Below, one piece after another: positions 37,152-46,265 of a stretch of 64,000 nucleotides of DNA. The position numbers and the translations under genes are program-made. Numbering within the stretch: the stretch's first letter is position 1; each line of letters starts with the position of its first letter. The notes below the pieces were generated by a model. The model saw only the letters and a list, made by a program, of their open reading frames with translations, did no database searches and was not told the DNA's origin. The DNA is from Hyphomonadaceae bacterium (GTDB taxonomy: Bacteria; Pseudomonadota; Alphaproteobacteria; Caulobacterales; Hyphomonadaceae), in assembly GCA_022844345.1 (NCBI GenBank), contig JALHLU010000003.1, positions 310,001-374,000 on the forward strand, written 5' to 3'.

Positions 37152-40100
37152 TCACGGCACGCCTCCGGGCGCGTCCACAGTCGTCCGTCCCAGGGCGCCG
37201 CGAACATCTGTGCCCTGGCTAAGTGAATTCACCAGTTTCGCAAGTTCGCTGTCGATACTGATGTTCATCTGGAACGCCTTGCCATTCAACACAGCGGGAT
37301 TGCGGCCAAGCATTTCAAGTGAAAGCACCATCGTGCCTGCAAGGTTCCCGTCTAGTCCTATCTTCAACACTTCAAACCTGAAGTCCTTGAGCGCGTCCAT
37401 CACCATGCCCGTTGTGGGCTCGTTGTCCGCGACCGCATCAGTGGCCGAACCTCCGTACTGAATGACGCCCGGTCCAGTTGATGCGAGGACAGCATCGTCG
37501 ATCTCGGCTGAACCCGCGCTGAACATGACTGGGAAGGTCCCGTTCACGGTTCCCTCCAGCTTCAGATCGGGAATCTTGAACTGCTTGACCAGCGTGTCGA
37601 GGTTCCAGTCGACGGCTTCCGCCTGGATCTGGTTCTCGGCGGTGCTCGAGAAATTGAAGTCGGTCGGCTTCACGCGGATGAAGCCTCCTACGAACGGCCA
37701 CTCGGCGCCCTGCACACGAATGGCCTCGAAGCCGGCCAACTGGAAATCGATGACGCCCTTCTCGATCGGCAGGCCCAGTGTGATCTTGTCGATCGAGAGC
37801 CGCTGGCCCGGCTCCGACTTGAGTGCGAACAAGTCCGCAATTTCGATGCGGCCGGAAACGCCCTCGAAGGCGCCGGCGGACGCGAGCACGAATCCGACCT
37901 TCCTCAGATCAAGCGTAGCATTGGCCTTGAGGCCTTCGTTCGCCCAGCTGACGCCGCCAGAAACATCGACGCGACCGGTCACGGCCGCCGGCCCGATGAG
38001 AAGGGGCGACAGGTGATAGGGCTGGAAGGTCCGCCGCGCGAAGATGAGCGGCGTCCGGTCGAAACTGAGAGAACCTGAATTGTCCCCAAGGCTATGGCGG
38101 CCGGCGATTTTCGCGATCTGGACGCCAGACTGGATCAAGGTCACGTTGCCGTGGAAATCGACAATGCCGGACGCCAGCTTTGCGCCGCCTGCAAAGCGCG
38201 CTTCTTCATAGCGTTTCTGTCCGCTAGCCAAGGCATCCTTGATGCGGGTCTCAACGTTTGTCAGCGAGCCCGAGACCCGGTCGCCTTTTCCTGTAAGGTC
38301 GAATTTTCCTGTCAGTTCAGACAGCACAGTCATGCTCGACCGAACCTCGCCGCCGCTCACCGCACCAACCACATTCCAGCCGTCGCGCAGGCCGAACTCG
38401 CCCTTGATGTCCTCGATCGCGACCGATAGCGCCTCGTCTCCAAGCTTGAGATCGACCATCACGGGCTGGGCATCGAAGGCGGCAACGAAACCGTCAGCCG
38501 TACGCCAGTTGATGTCCACTGCGCCGAACCGGGCGGCGCCTGCAAATCCTTCGCTGAAAACTGGCAGGATGAACGCACCGACCTGTCCGCTTCCTGCAAA
38601 CCCCTTCCCGGCTCGAACAGCCAGCTCTCCTTTTGGAAGATAGCGAACAGCCGCAGCGCCAAGGCGTGTGTCTCCATAGGTTGCGCCGGACCACGCGATC
38701 GTTGCACCTTGCGGCGCTTGGGCGGCGAAGCCTTCCGCCGTCCATGAAGCGCTGATCTGCGAATTGGCCTTCACGTCCCTCCACACGCCGCCGGCGATAC
38801 CGCCATCAAGCTGCACGACCATCGCGCCAGACGCGCTGCCAACGGCGCCGTCGATGTTGAGCTTGAGACCTGAAAGCTCAACGGCCGCCGAGTCGTCCAA
38901 TACCTTCCAGGGCGGCATGGAGAGAGTGCCCTCCAGCGTCACCTTCTTGCCCACACCTTCGGCCCTTTGCACGTTGAGCCGGATTGACGGCGCGTCGCCC
39001 CCTGACAGAGCAACGGTGCCCGCGCCACGCCAGAGTCCGCCCTCGGCAGACGACAGCGTCACGATGTCTGTGGCGGCGGCGGGCGGAGCGAGACGCGCGG
39101 TCAGGCCACTCGACGCCTTCAGCTCGACCAGATCATTCAGCGCGAATGTTATCGCATCCGACGCAGTTGCAGACCAGGGCGCTGTCAGATCGAAGGACTG
39201 TGCCGCCCGGTCAATGGCGGTGCGCGCAGCATCCGCAAACGACGGCAAGACCGCCTCGAGTGGACCAGCTATGGCGTCCACCACCGCGGTCCTTTGCGCT
39301 CCGGTGAGCGCAACGGCGCGAGCCTGCGCTGTTCCGCTGATCTTGCCAAGCACGCCGTTGGCAACCGCAATGACTCCAGTCGTCTCAAAGCGGCCGGCAA
39401 TAACCTGCGAAGTGCGGAGGTCATCCGCGCCAAAGTTGAACTTTCCGCCCGAGCCACCCGTTTGCACAGGCTGTACGCGGACTGAAAGGCTTGTCGCCTT
39501 CCACGACACGCCGGGCGCGGACCCCTCTCCCGTGCTCGCAGTCAGGTCGAGTGTGCGCACCATCGAGAGCCATTGCCCGAGGCTGGACATCGCACCATCG
39601 ATCGCCGCGCCTTCGATCTCACCCTTGGCCTTGGCGTTGCGAAGTTGCGCGCCGCCTGCTTCCATCGCGCCGAGGGTGGCGGAGCCCGCGCCCTTCAGCA
39701 CGCCGGCATCCTGGTCGATCGTGGCGTTGATTTTTACGTCTGAAAGGCTCGCGTCCGTAGCCTCGAAGCGCGAGAGATCGAGATTCAGCCTGGCCGAAAT
39801 CTGTTCACCAGCGACGACCGCCCGCAGGCTGGCTCCGGCGAGACTCACTGTCGCGCCATCAAGTCCAAGCGATGCAGGCGGCGCATTCGCCTCGATCACA
39901 ATTGTTTCTTCCGAGGAGGTAATTGTCGCCTTTGCGATCACTTCACCCGACAGCGTACTGCCGATGATAACGACATCCTGGAAGTCGAGGCTCGGCAGCG
40001 GGCTAGGTGGCGTATCGCTTGGCTTCGTGAAACTGGCGATGGCTGTGTCGAGATCTCCGAACAGGGGCCCCTGTCCCGTCATGTCGAGCCGCAGCACCAC

Positions 40101-40433
40101 GCCGCTGCCCACGACTGACGACGGACGGAGTGAAAATGGATTGTCCCACGCAATATCGACCACGAGCTCGGCGGCCTCAAGCGCCGCAGTCTGCGAGGAC
40201 GCAGCGCGGGCCTCAACGTTCGTTAACGTAATCCCGCCGAAGTCGAGCCGCGAGACGCTTAACTGGCAGGTTAACTTCTGCCCTTCGCATACGCTGCGCG
40301 CTATCGCCTCGGCGATCGGCTGGCGGACTAGCCAGAGAATAACGGCGGCAATCCCCAATGCGGCGAGAACAAGGCCAGCAATGCGGCGTTTCGAAGCTGT
40401 TTTCTTCGGGATTTCAAGTTTTTCTTCAGTCAT
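37152..40433 (-). CDS. ydbH: YdbH-family AsmA-like intermembrane lipid transport protein
   Basis: From ATG 40433 the protein is 1093 residues, with one N-terminal membrane helix (about 20-38) and a long periplasmic beta-rich body, the layout of bridge-like lipid-transfer proteins (AsmA/YhdP/TamB/YdbH). The C-terminal third (VVDFHGNVTLIQSGV-like segment near 780 and FEAIRVQGAEWPFVGGFIRVKPTDF) is the most YdbH-like. ynbE and ydbL follow it, as in enterobacteria, which strongly supports the call. The open frame extends to 40583, but the chosen Met begins a plausible cytoplasmic tail before the helix. Confidence 0.87.
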   Translation of the reverse strand: MTEEKLEIPKKTASKRRIAGLVLAALGIAAVILWLVRQPIAEAIARSVCEGQKLTCQLSVSRLDFGGITLTNVEARAASSQTAALEAAELVVDIAWDNPFSLRPSSVVGSGVVLRLDMTGQGPLFGDLDTAIASFTKPSDTPPSPLPSLDFQDVVIIGSTLSGEVIAKATITSSEETIVIEANAPPASLGLDGATVSLAGASLRAVVAGEQISARLNLDLSRFEATDASLSDVKINATIDQDAGVLKGAGSATLGAMEAGGAQLRNAKAKGEIEGAAIDGAMSSLGQWLSMVRTLDLTASTGEGSAPGVSWKATSLSVRVQPVQTGGSGGKFNFGADDLRTSQVIAGRFETTGVIAVANGVLGKISGTAQARAVALTGAQRTAVVDAIAGPLEAVLPSFADAARTAIDRAAQSFDLTAPWSATASDAITFALNDLVELKASSGLTARLAPPAAATDIVTLSSAEGGLWRGAGTVALSGGDAPSIRLNVQRAEGVGKKVTLEGTLSMPPWKVLDDSAAVELSGLKLNIDGAVGSASGAMVVQLDGGIAGGVWRDVKANSQISASWTAEGFAAQAPQGATIAWSGATYGDTRLGAAAVRYLPKGELAVRAGKGFAGSGQVGAFILPVFSEGFAGAARFGAVDINWRTADGFVAAFDAQPVMVDLKLGDEALSVAIEDIKGEFGLRDGWNVVGAVSGGEVRSSMTVLSELTGKFDLTGKGDRVSGSLTNVETRIKDALASGQKRYEEARFAGGAKLASGIVDFHGNVTLIQSGVQIAKIAGRHSLGDNSGSLSFDRTPLIFARRTFQPYHLSPLLIGPAAVTGRVDVSGGVSWANEGLKANATLDLRKVGFVLASAGAFEGVSGRIEIADLFALKSEPGQRLSIDKITLGLPIEKGVIDFQLAGFEAIRVQGAEWPFVGGFIRVKPTDFNFSSTAENQIQAEAVDWNLDTLVKQFKIPDLKLEGTVNGTFPVMFSAGSAEIDDAVLASTGPGVIQYGGSATDAVADNEPTTGMVMDALKDFRFEVLKIGLDGNLAGTMVLSLEMLGRNPAVLNGKAFQMNISIDSELAKLVNSLSQGTDVRGALGRTTVDAPGGVP

Positions 40434-40585
40434 GTCCGGGCAAACTATGCATTCGTCCTTGTAGAATAGCACCTGAACGTTTTTATTTACTGTCCTGGAC
40501 TGCTGACCGCTGCGGAACTTTGCAGCTGAGTAAGCAGCTTGAACGACAATCGTTCCAGTCGCTGGCTGGGACAATCGGAGCACCC

Positions 40586-41965
40586 ATGAAGAACGCCTGG
40601 TTTGAATGGGGGGTGGGTGCAGCTGCCGCTGTGCTTGTGGGGACGGGATTTGTCTATGCGGGCGTCAGTACGCGCGCTGTTGAGGCAACGCCTTTAAACG
40701 ACGAACCAGATCCGCGCGAACTCATTGCTGCTTACACCAGCGCCATCGACGCGAGCGCGCTGTCGAGCGAAATGAAGCGCGTCTCCGTATTGCGCAACGA
40801 AACCCTCTCGTCTGTTCTCGATCGCATTGGCGCGCCGCGCCATGAAGCCAACAGCGCCGTCTATGCCGCGAGCCAGCTTCTCGATCTTCGCGGCATGCGG
40901 CCGGGCGATGATGTGACGGCATGGCTTGAGACTGGCGCGGACGGCGATGTGCGCCTTGTCGGCGTTTCGTTGCGGCCGGAAGCAGATCGTCAGATCCTGG
41001 TGTCGCGCGCGGTGGACGGCTCCTGGTCGTCGCACGAGCTTGTTGCGAAACTGACGCCGGGCATCAACTACGTCGCAGCAGACGTCGACCAGTCGATCTA
41101 TCAGACCGCAACAGCCCTTGGCGCCGGAGACCAGCAGGTCGTCGATTTTGCTGACATCTTCGGTTACGACATCGACTTCCAGCGCGAGGTTCACACAGGC
41201 GACCGCTTCGGCATGCTGTACGAGACGTTCGAGGACGAGCGCGGCGCGCAAGTGAAGACTGGCGTTGTGCTTATGGCGGAGATGGATGGCGCAGGCCTCA
41301 CCAAGACCTTCTATCGCTACACGCCCTCCGACGATGGTTCCGTCGACTACTTCGACGAGAATGGACAGAGCGCCAAGAAGTTCCTGATGAAGACGCCGAT
41401 CAACGGCGCGCGGCTTTCGTCGGGCTTCGGCAATCGCCGCCATCCGATCCTGGGCTACACCAAGCTGCACAAAGGCACAGACTTCGCGGCGCCGACCGGC
41501 ACGCCGATCTACGCCGCCGGCAACGGCAAGATTGTCAGCTACGGTCCGTTCTCGACTTATGGCCACTACGCCAAGATCGAACACGCCAACGGCTACACGA
41601 CCGCCTACGCCCACATGAGCCGCTATGCGAAGGGTCTCAAGCGGGGCAGCCATGTGAAGCAGGGTCAGGTGATCGGTTATGTCGGCTCGACCGGCGCATC
41701 GACCGGTCCGCACCTTCACTATGAGGTCTATGCCCACGGCAAGCCGGTAAACGCCATGACGCTGAAGCTGCCAACCGGCCGCAAGCTGGAAGGCGAACAG
41801 CTGGAGGCGTTCCATGCGGAGCGCGCGCGCATCGAGGCGCTACGTGACGCGGAACTGGCTCAACAACAGATGGCCGCCGCCGCGCCAGCGCCGACGCTGC
41901 GGGGAACAACTGGCTACGCTTCCGTGCCGACAGCCGCATCCGCACCTGCCGAAACCCGCGAATAG
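40586..41965 (+). CDS. M23-family (LytM) metallopeptidase
   Basis: The 459-residue protein has an N-terminal membrane helix, a helical/OapA-like middle region and a C-terminal LytM domain (about 275-385). The domain has the zinc ligands in HPILGYTKLHKGTDFAAP and the catalytic HLH in STGPHLHYEVY. A basic tail follows. Such enzymes cut peptidoglycan cross-links. ATG 40586 has GGAG 6 bp upstream; the open frame starts earlier at 40358 but overlaps the divergent ydbH. Confidence 0.92.
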   Translation: MKNAWFEWGVGAAAAVLVGTGFVYAGVSTRAVEATPLNDEPDPRELIAAYTSAIDASALSSEMKRVSVLRNETLSSVLDRIGAPRHEANSAVYAASQLLDLRGMRPGDDVTAWLETGADGDVRLVGVSLRPEADRQILVSRAVDGSWSSHELVAKLTPGINYVAADVDQSIYQTATALGAGDQQVVDFADIFGYDIDFQREVHTGDRFGMLYETFEDERGAQVKTGVVLMAEMDGAGLTKTFYRYTPSDDGSVDYFDENGQSAKKFLMKTPINGARLSSGFGNRRHPILGYTKLHKGTDFAAPTGTPIYAAGNGKIVSYGPFSTYGHYAKIEHANGYTTAYAHMSRYAKGLKRGSHVKQGQVIGYVGSTGASTGPHLHYEVYAHGKPVNAMTLKLPTGRKLEGEQLEAFHAERARIEALRDAELAQQQMAAAAPAPTLRGTTGYASVPTAASAPAETRE

Positions 41966-42059
41966 GTTGGGACTGAGATCGCCGCAGACGCGCGCTTGTG
42001 CGACCGGCGCGCGATGGGCTACCTCTCACCCATCCTCTTTTTTTCATCTGGGGGCCCAC

Positions 42060-42560
42060 ATGTCGCTCAAGCTCATTCCAGCCGCTGCACTCGCGGTCGC
42101 GCTCTCCGCATGCGCCAGCAATCCGCCTCCGCGTGACCTTGGCCGCCTGGCCTTCATGGTCGGCTGCTGGACGTCGCCCCTGCCAGTGAAGGCGGGCGAG
42201 AACCTGAACCTGGAAGTCTGGTCGCCGTCCGAAAGCGGGCTCATGTTCGGTTACGCCACCACGGTGAAGGACGGAGCCCTGGTGACATGGGAGCAGTCGC
42301 GCATCGACCTCAAGAACGCGCGCGCGACTTACTCTGCATCGCCCGAGGGGCAGCGCGCCGTCGTGTTCGTGGAGGCGCCGCAGCCGCCGCCCGTGGAAGG
42401 CACGCCTGCTGCTCCGCCCTCCATCACATTCGAGAACGGCGATCACGACTATCCGCAGCGGATCAGATACCACCGCACCGAGACGGGCCTTGCCGCTTCG
42501 ATCTCGAAGCTGGATGGCACGCGGCCTTTCAACTACAGCTGGGTTCCCTGCAAATACTAG
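42060..42560 (+). CDS. Lipoprotein with DUF6265-like domain
   Basis: The 166-residue protein has a lipoprotein signal (IPAAALAVALSAC). A lipocalin-like domain beginning LGRLAFMVGCWTSPLP follows, with later blocks EVWSPSESGLMFGYATTVKDG, VTFENGDHDYPQRIRYHR-type ITFENGDHDYPQRIRYHR, and LDGTRPFNYSWVPC. This pattern is the DUF6265 family, of unknown function. ATG 42060 has GGGG 5 bp upstream. Confidence 0.83.
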   Translation: MSLKLIPAAALAVALSACASNPPPRDLGRLAFMVGCWTSPLPVKAGENLNLEVWSPSESGLMFGYATTVKDGALVTWEQSRIDLKNARATYSASPEGQRAVVFVEAPQPPPVEGTPAAPPSITFENGDHDYPQRIRYHRTETGLAASISKLDGTRPFNYSWVPCKY

Positions 42561-42570
42561 CAGACACGCG

Positions 42571-43887
42571 TCAGATCGCTTTCAGTTTTGCTTCGATCAC
42601 TTCGGCGATCGCACGCATGATCGGCTCCATGATCGCGGGCGTGGTATTGTCCAGGCCATCGATTGGCGTGTGGAAGTGCGCATTTGCGCCCCAGAAACCT
42701 GCGCCGGAGGGATACCCCTCCTCCAGGACGAGATGGAATTCTCCCAGCGCCTTCGACACGTCAGCTGGCATCGGGTTCTCGATGACCGGTTGACCAGCGA
42801 AGGCCTTCTCGATGTGCGGGACCAGATCAGGCGTCGCCATCAGCGCGCGCACGAGGTTGGGTGTGTCCTTCGCCACGAGACCATCTGGCGTCTCATCGTG
42901 CGCACGCGCGCCAAAGCTGGCGCCCAGGTGGAACCATAGGGCCGTCTCACCCGGCGCCGGCGCCTGCGTCTTGTGGAAAATGTGGGCGCCAGCATCCTGC
43001 CATTCATGCCCGCTCGTGGCGATGAAAAGCCAGCGCACCGGCAGCTTCTGCGTCATGGCCCAAGCGGACAGCGCGCGCGACATCGCTATGCCAGGCCCAC
43101 GCTCGCCAGCGCAGGTGAACCAGCCGCTCTGTGGCGTCGAGATGATCACCCACGGACCTTCGGCGCCATAGCGCGCGACGGTATTCTTGCCCTTGCGTGT
43201 TCCGCCTGGGCCAAGAATTGTGAGCGTGACCTCGCTGCCGAGGTCGGCGATGCCATCAAGTTGCGCCTTCAATTTTTCGCCCAGCTGCAGCACCGGAATT
43301 CCCAGCGTCATGCCAACCGGCGTGTTGATGGCGACAACCTCGCCGGTGGGACCGGACATGGCGGCCACGACGCCGATCGCGCCGGCCGCCGCGCATGCCT
43401 GGAAGGCCTGGCGGTAAGCTGCCCCAGGCGAGGGCGCACCTGGCTCGCGAGCGACATGGACGTAGGCGATGTGGCCGGAGACTTCGGCGGGCGCCGCACT
43501 GTTCCAGCGCACCAGCCTGCCCTTGACGCCCGCATCCGGCGTGAAGGCGATCGGCGGCTGGGCAAAGCCATCGAACGCTGAGCCGCCGGCCGCAAGCCGC
43601 GCAACGGTCGTGTCGGCGTTGGGGCACTCGACCTCTGTGTGTTCGATCTCATACCCAAGATCGCGCCAGTGGTTCGCGAACCAATTGGATGTTGCGAGGT
43701 CGCCAGCGCTGCCCGTACGGTGTGTGCCAAAGCCGAAATAGGCCTCGACATCCGCCATCAGCCGCGCGCCGGAGAAGACGTCGTCGCTCACCGCCGCGAC
43801 CGGTAGGCCATCGCCTGCCGGCGAGGCGGGACCGCAGCCCGCCAGCGCAAGCGCTCCTGCCCCGGCCAATAATTCGCGTCTGTTCAT
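42571..43887 (-). CDS. M28-like (aminopeptidase-fold) lipoprotein with a degenerate active site
   Basis: From ATG 43887 (GGAG 6 bp upstream) the 438-residue protein has a twin-Arg-like signal with lipobox (NRRELLAGAGALALAGCG). A PA-type insert (GHIAYVHVAREPGAPSPGAAYRQ) and an M28-like peptidase fold follow. The usual metal motif HxD of M28 enzymes is not visible; the matching strand reads VIISTPQSGWFTC. The later Glu/Asp positions are also altered (ATSGHEWQDAGAH, WFHLGASFG). A pseudo-peptidase or an unusual hydrolase is therefore likely. The C-terminal HFHTPIDGLDN still resembles the M28 His region. Confidence 0.7.
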   Translation of the reverse strand: MNRRELLAGAGALALAGCGPASPAGDGLPVAAVSDDVFSGARLMADVEAYFGFGTHRTGSAGDLATSNWFANHWRDLGYEIEHTEVECPNADTTVARLAAGGSAFDGFAQPPIAFTPDAGVKGRLVRWNSAAPAEVSGHIAYVHVAREPGAPSPGAAYRQAFQACAAAGAIGVVAAMSGPTGEVVAINTPVGMTLGIPVLQLGEKLKAQLDGIADLGSEVTLTILGPGGTRKGKNTVARYGAEGPWVIISTPQSGWFTCAGERGPGIAMSRALSAWAMTQKLPVRWLFIATSGHEWQDAGAHIFHKTQAPAPGETALWFHLGASFGARAHDETPDGLVAKDTPNLVRALMATPDLVPHIEKAFAGQPVIENPMPADVSKALGEFHLVLEEGYPSGAGFWGANAHFHTPIDGLDNTTPAIMEPIMRAIAEVIEAKLKAI

Positions 43888-43954
43888 GATCCGCTCCATT
43901 CACACGCCGTCCCTTTGTTCAAGAGGCGGCGCGCGAATGCAAGCTTTCGTCGCC

Positions 43955-45994
43955 CTACTTGGCGCTGATTGACTGGCGCGTCTCGATGGCCTTGGCCGCA
44001 GGCTTTCCGGTTACTTCGGCCATGTGATCGAACGCGCAGGCAATTTCGCCCATGCCCTGGGTCGCCGAGCGAACCTCGATTATCAGGTCATGAAGTTCGT
44101 CTTCCGGCATGAAGGCGCGGATCGAGTCCCAAGCGAACCAGCCATCTCGGGGCTCGAAGCCAAGGATCTGGCCCCTGCGCATGGGAATGATCGCCGTGAT
44201 GCGCGCCATCTGGTCGGTGGGAGTATGGATCGTCACGGCGTGTACAGGTTCAAGCAGGACGGGATCGCACTCCGGGAGGGCCAAGGCCGCGGCGATACGC
44301 GCCGCCGTGCGAAACGCAATCTCCGAACTGTCGACGGAGTGATAGGATCCATCGAGCAGGGTGACTTCGACATCGACGACCGGAAAGCCCAGCGGGCCTT
44401 GCACCAGCGCATCCCGAACGCCCTCTTCCACCGCACCGAAATATTGTCTCGGCACGACGCCGCCGTGGATTTTCTGGTCGAAGACCAGTCCGGTCCCGCG
44501 CAAGCCCGGGCGCAACTCCAGCACGACATCGCCGAACTGGCCATGTCCTCCCGACTGCTTCTTGTGCTTGCCGCGCTGCGTCGATGATTTGCGGATGGTC
44601 TCGCGATACGCGGTCTGTGGCCGCCGAGACAAGACCGAGACGCCGAACTTGCGCTTCAGACGATCCAGCGCGACACGCAGGTGCATCTCGCCTTGGCCGC
44701 CCAATCGGAATTCGCGGGTTGCTGCATCAGGCCCGAAGGTCAGTGCGCCATCCTCGTCGACCAGCCGCGCCATGGCAGCAGCGAGCTTGACATCGTCCGC
44801 CCGGTTCTGCGTCTCGATCGCCAGCGAATAGGCGGGGATTCTTTCCGGCGGCCGGACGGCCGCATCGCGCGCGCCCCCGTCGAACGTTATCAAGTCCCCT
44901 CGCGCCGCCCTGTCGAGCCGGCCAAGATAGACAACATCGCCCGGTCCCGCCCTGTCGATCTTCGTCTGTGACTCACCGTGGATCGAGAATATCCCTGCGG
45001 CCCTTTCCGATGAGCCGTCAGATAGCGTGACCTGATCGCCGTCGCTCACCTCGCCCGACATCACGCGCACCATCGTCTGCCTGCCCGCCTGGCCGGCATG
45101 ACGGGTACGAATCACACTGGCCGTGGCGCCACTGGCCCCGAGGCGCGAAGCCGCGACGCCCAAGGCTGGCGTTTCGTGGCGCAGCGCCTTCAGCAGCCGA
45201 CGCACGCCCGACCCACTTTCTCCTGCACCCAGAAAAACCGGCACGATCTGCATGCGCCCGACTTCGCTGGCGAGGTCGGACATGATGTGCTGGCGGTCAG
45301 GCGCGCGCTCGTTGAGCAGTTCTTCCATAAGCCGATCGTCGAAATCAGCCATCTGCTCCAGCATGCGATAGCGCGCCTCGGCCTCGCGCTCGCGTTCGGC
45401 GTCCGGAATCTGGATCTGCTGCGAAGGCTTGCCGGCCTCGTAGGCGTAGGCTCGCTCCAGCGCGAGATCGATGTAGCCAAGCGCGCCTGACCCACTCCAG
45501 ATCGGGATCTGGCGCGCGACCAACGGTTCGAGACTGTAGGGCTGGATTGCGGACACTACTTCGCGCACGCGGCCGCGTGCCTTGTCGATCTTGTTGATGA
45601 AGAGGCAGTGCGGCGCCTGGAGTTCGTCCAGCCGTCGCAGGAGCGGCTGTAGCAGACTGGCGCGCGCAGGGTCGGGATCGGCGACAACGATCGTCATGTC
45701 CACCGCCGGCAGCACTGTATCAGCCTCGGCGGCGAAATCGACAGACCCCGGGCAATCCAGCACAACGAAGCGGTCGCCCAGATAGTCGAACCCCGCCACG
45801 TTGAGTTCAGTCGAGAGGCCGCGCGCACGTGCTTCCTCTGTTGCATCCCCAACCGATGTACCCTGCGCCACCGAGCCTCGTCGCGGCAATCGCCCGGAAG
45901 CATTGAGCATGGCTTCAAGCAGGGTGGTTTTTCCGGCCCCGCTGGGTCCGCTCAAGGCGACAGCTCGCACGGTCGCCGCCTTTCCTCTGCTCAT
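43955..45994 (-). CDS. Elongation factor G-like translational GTPase
   Basis: From ATG 45994 (GGAG 7 bp upstream) the protein is 679 residues with the EF-G domain order. The G domain has P-loop GPSGAGKT at 16-23, DCPG and NKID. Domain II and domains III-V follow, with GGHGQFGDVVLELRPG, PQTAYRETIRKSS and the C-terminal IPMRRGQILGFEPRDGW. The P-loop differs from that of canonical EF-G (AHVDAGKT), and the protein is of the 'EF-G-like' group whose function is unsettled. A canonical fusA is expected elsewhere. A terminator hairpin 76 bp upstream may attenuate it. Confidence 0.9.
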   Translation of the reverse strand: MSRGKAATVRAVALSGPSGAGKTTLLEAMLNASGRLPRRGSVAQGTSVGDATEEARARGLSTELNVAGFDYLGDRFVVLDCPGSVDFAAEADTVLPAVDMTIVVADPDPARASLLQPLLRRLDELQAPHCLFINKIDKARGRVREVVSAIQPYSLEPLVARQIPIWSGSGALGYIDLALERAYAYEAGKPSQQIQIPDAEREREAEARYRMLEQMADFDDRLMEELLNERAPDRQHIMSDLASEVGRMQIVPVFLGAGESGSGVRRLLKALRHETPALGVAASRLGASGATASVIRTRHAGQAGRQTMVRVMSGEVSDGDQVTLSDGSSERAAGIFSIHGESQTKIDRAGPGDVVYLGRLDRAARGDLITFDGGARDAAVRPPERIPAYSLAIETQNRADDVKLAAAMARLVDEDGALTFGPDAATREFRLGGQGEMHLRVALDRLKRKFGVSVLSRRPQTAYRETIRKSSTQRGKHKKQSGGHGQFGDVVLELRPGLRGTGLVFDQKIHGGVVPRQYFGAVEEGVRDALVQGPLGFPVVDVEVTLLDGSYHSVDSSEIAFRTAARIAAALALPECDPVLLEPVHAVTIHTPTDQMARITAIIPMRRGQILGFEPRDGWFAWDSIRAFMPEDELHDLIIEVRSATQGMGEIACAFDHMAEVTGKPAAKAIETRQSISAK

Positions 45995-46064
45995 CACGTT
46001 CTCCTTCACACATGGGGTGAAGGGCCGCGGGCCGGTCCTTGTCGGACGCGGAAGATCACGCCTG

Positions 46065-46087
46065 AAAAAGGGCCGTACCCACGGCCC
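46065..46087 (-). terminator. Terminator hairpin in the leader of the EF-G-like gene (possible attenuator)
   Basis: On the minus strand GGGCCGT, loop GGGT, ACGGCCC, then TTTTT form a compact intrinsic terminator 71-93 bp upstream of the EF-G-like start codon. There is no minus-strand gene before it in the 180 bp to the divergent gene. It therefore ends either a short RNA or the leader of the EF-G-like transcript. Confidence 0.65.
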
Positions 46088-46265
46088 GGGCGCCGGCATC
46101 GTGCGCCTCGGCCTCGCGTGGATCAATACACACGCGCACGTCGACCAATCGAAAAAGTGATGCCTGTCGTGGCGGCGCCCCAACGTTCGACCCGTTGCTT
46201 ACGCAACCGCGCTCTGAGACGATCCAGACAAGCGGACCCCAGACTCCGCGAGAGGAGGAGCCGCC

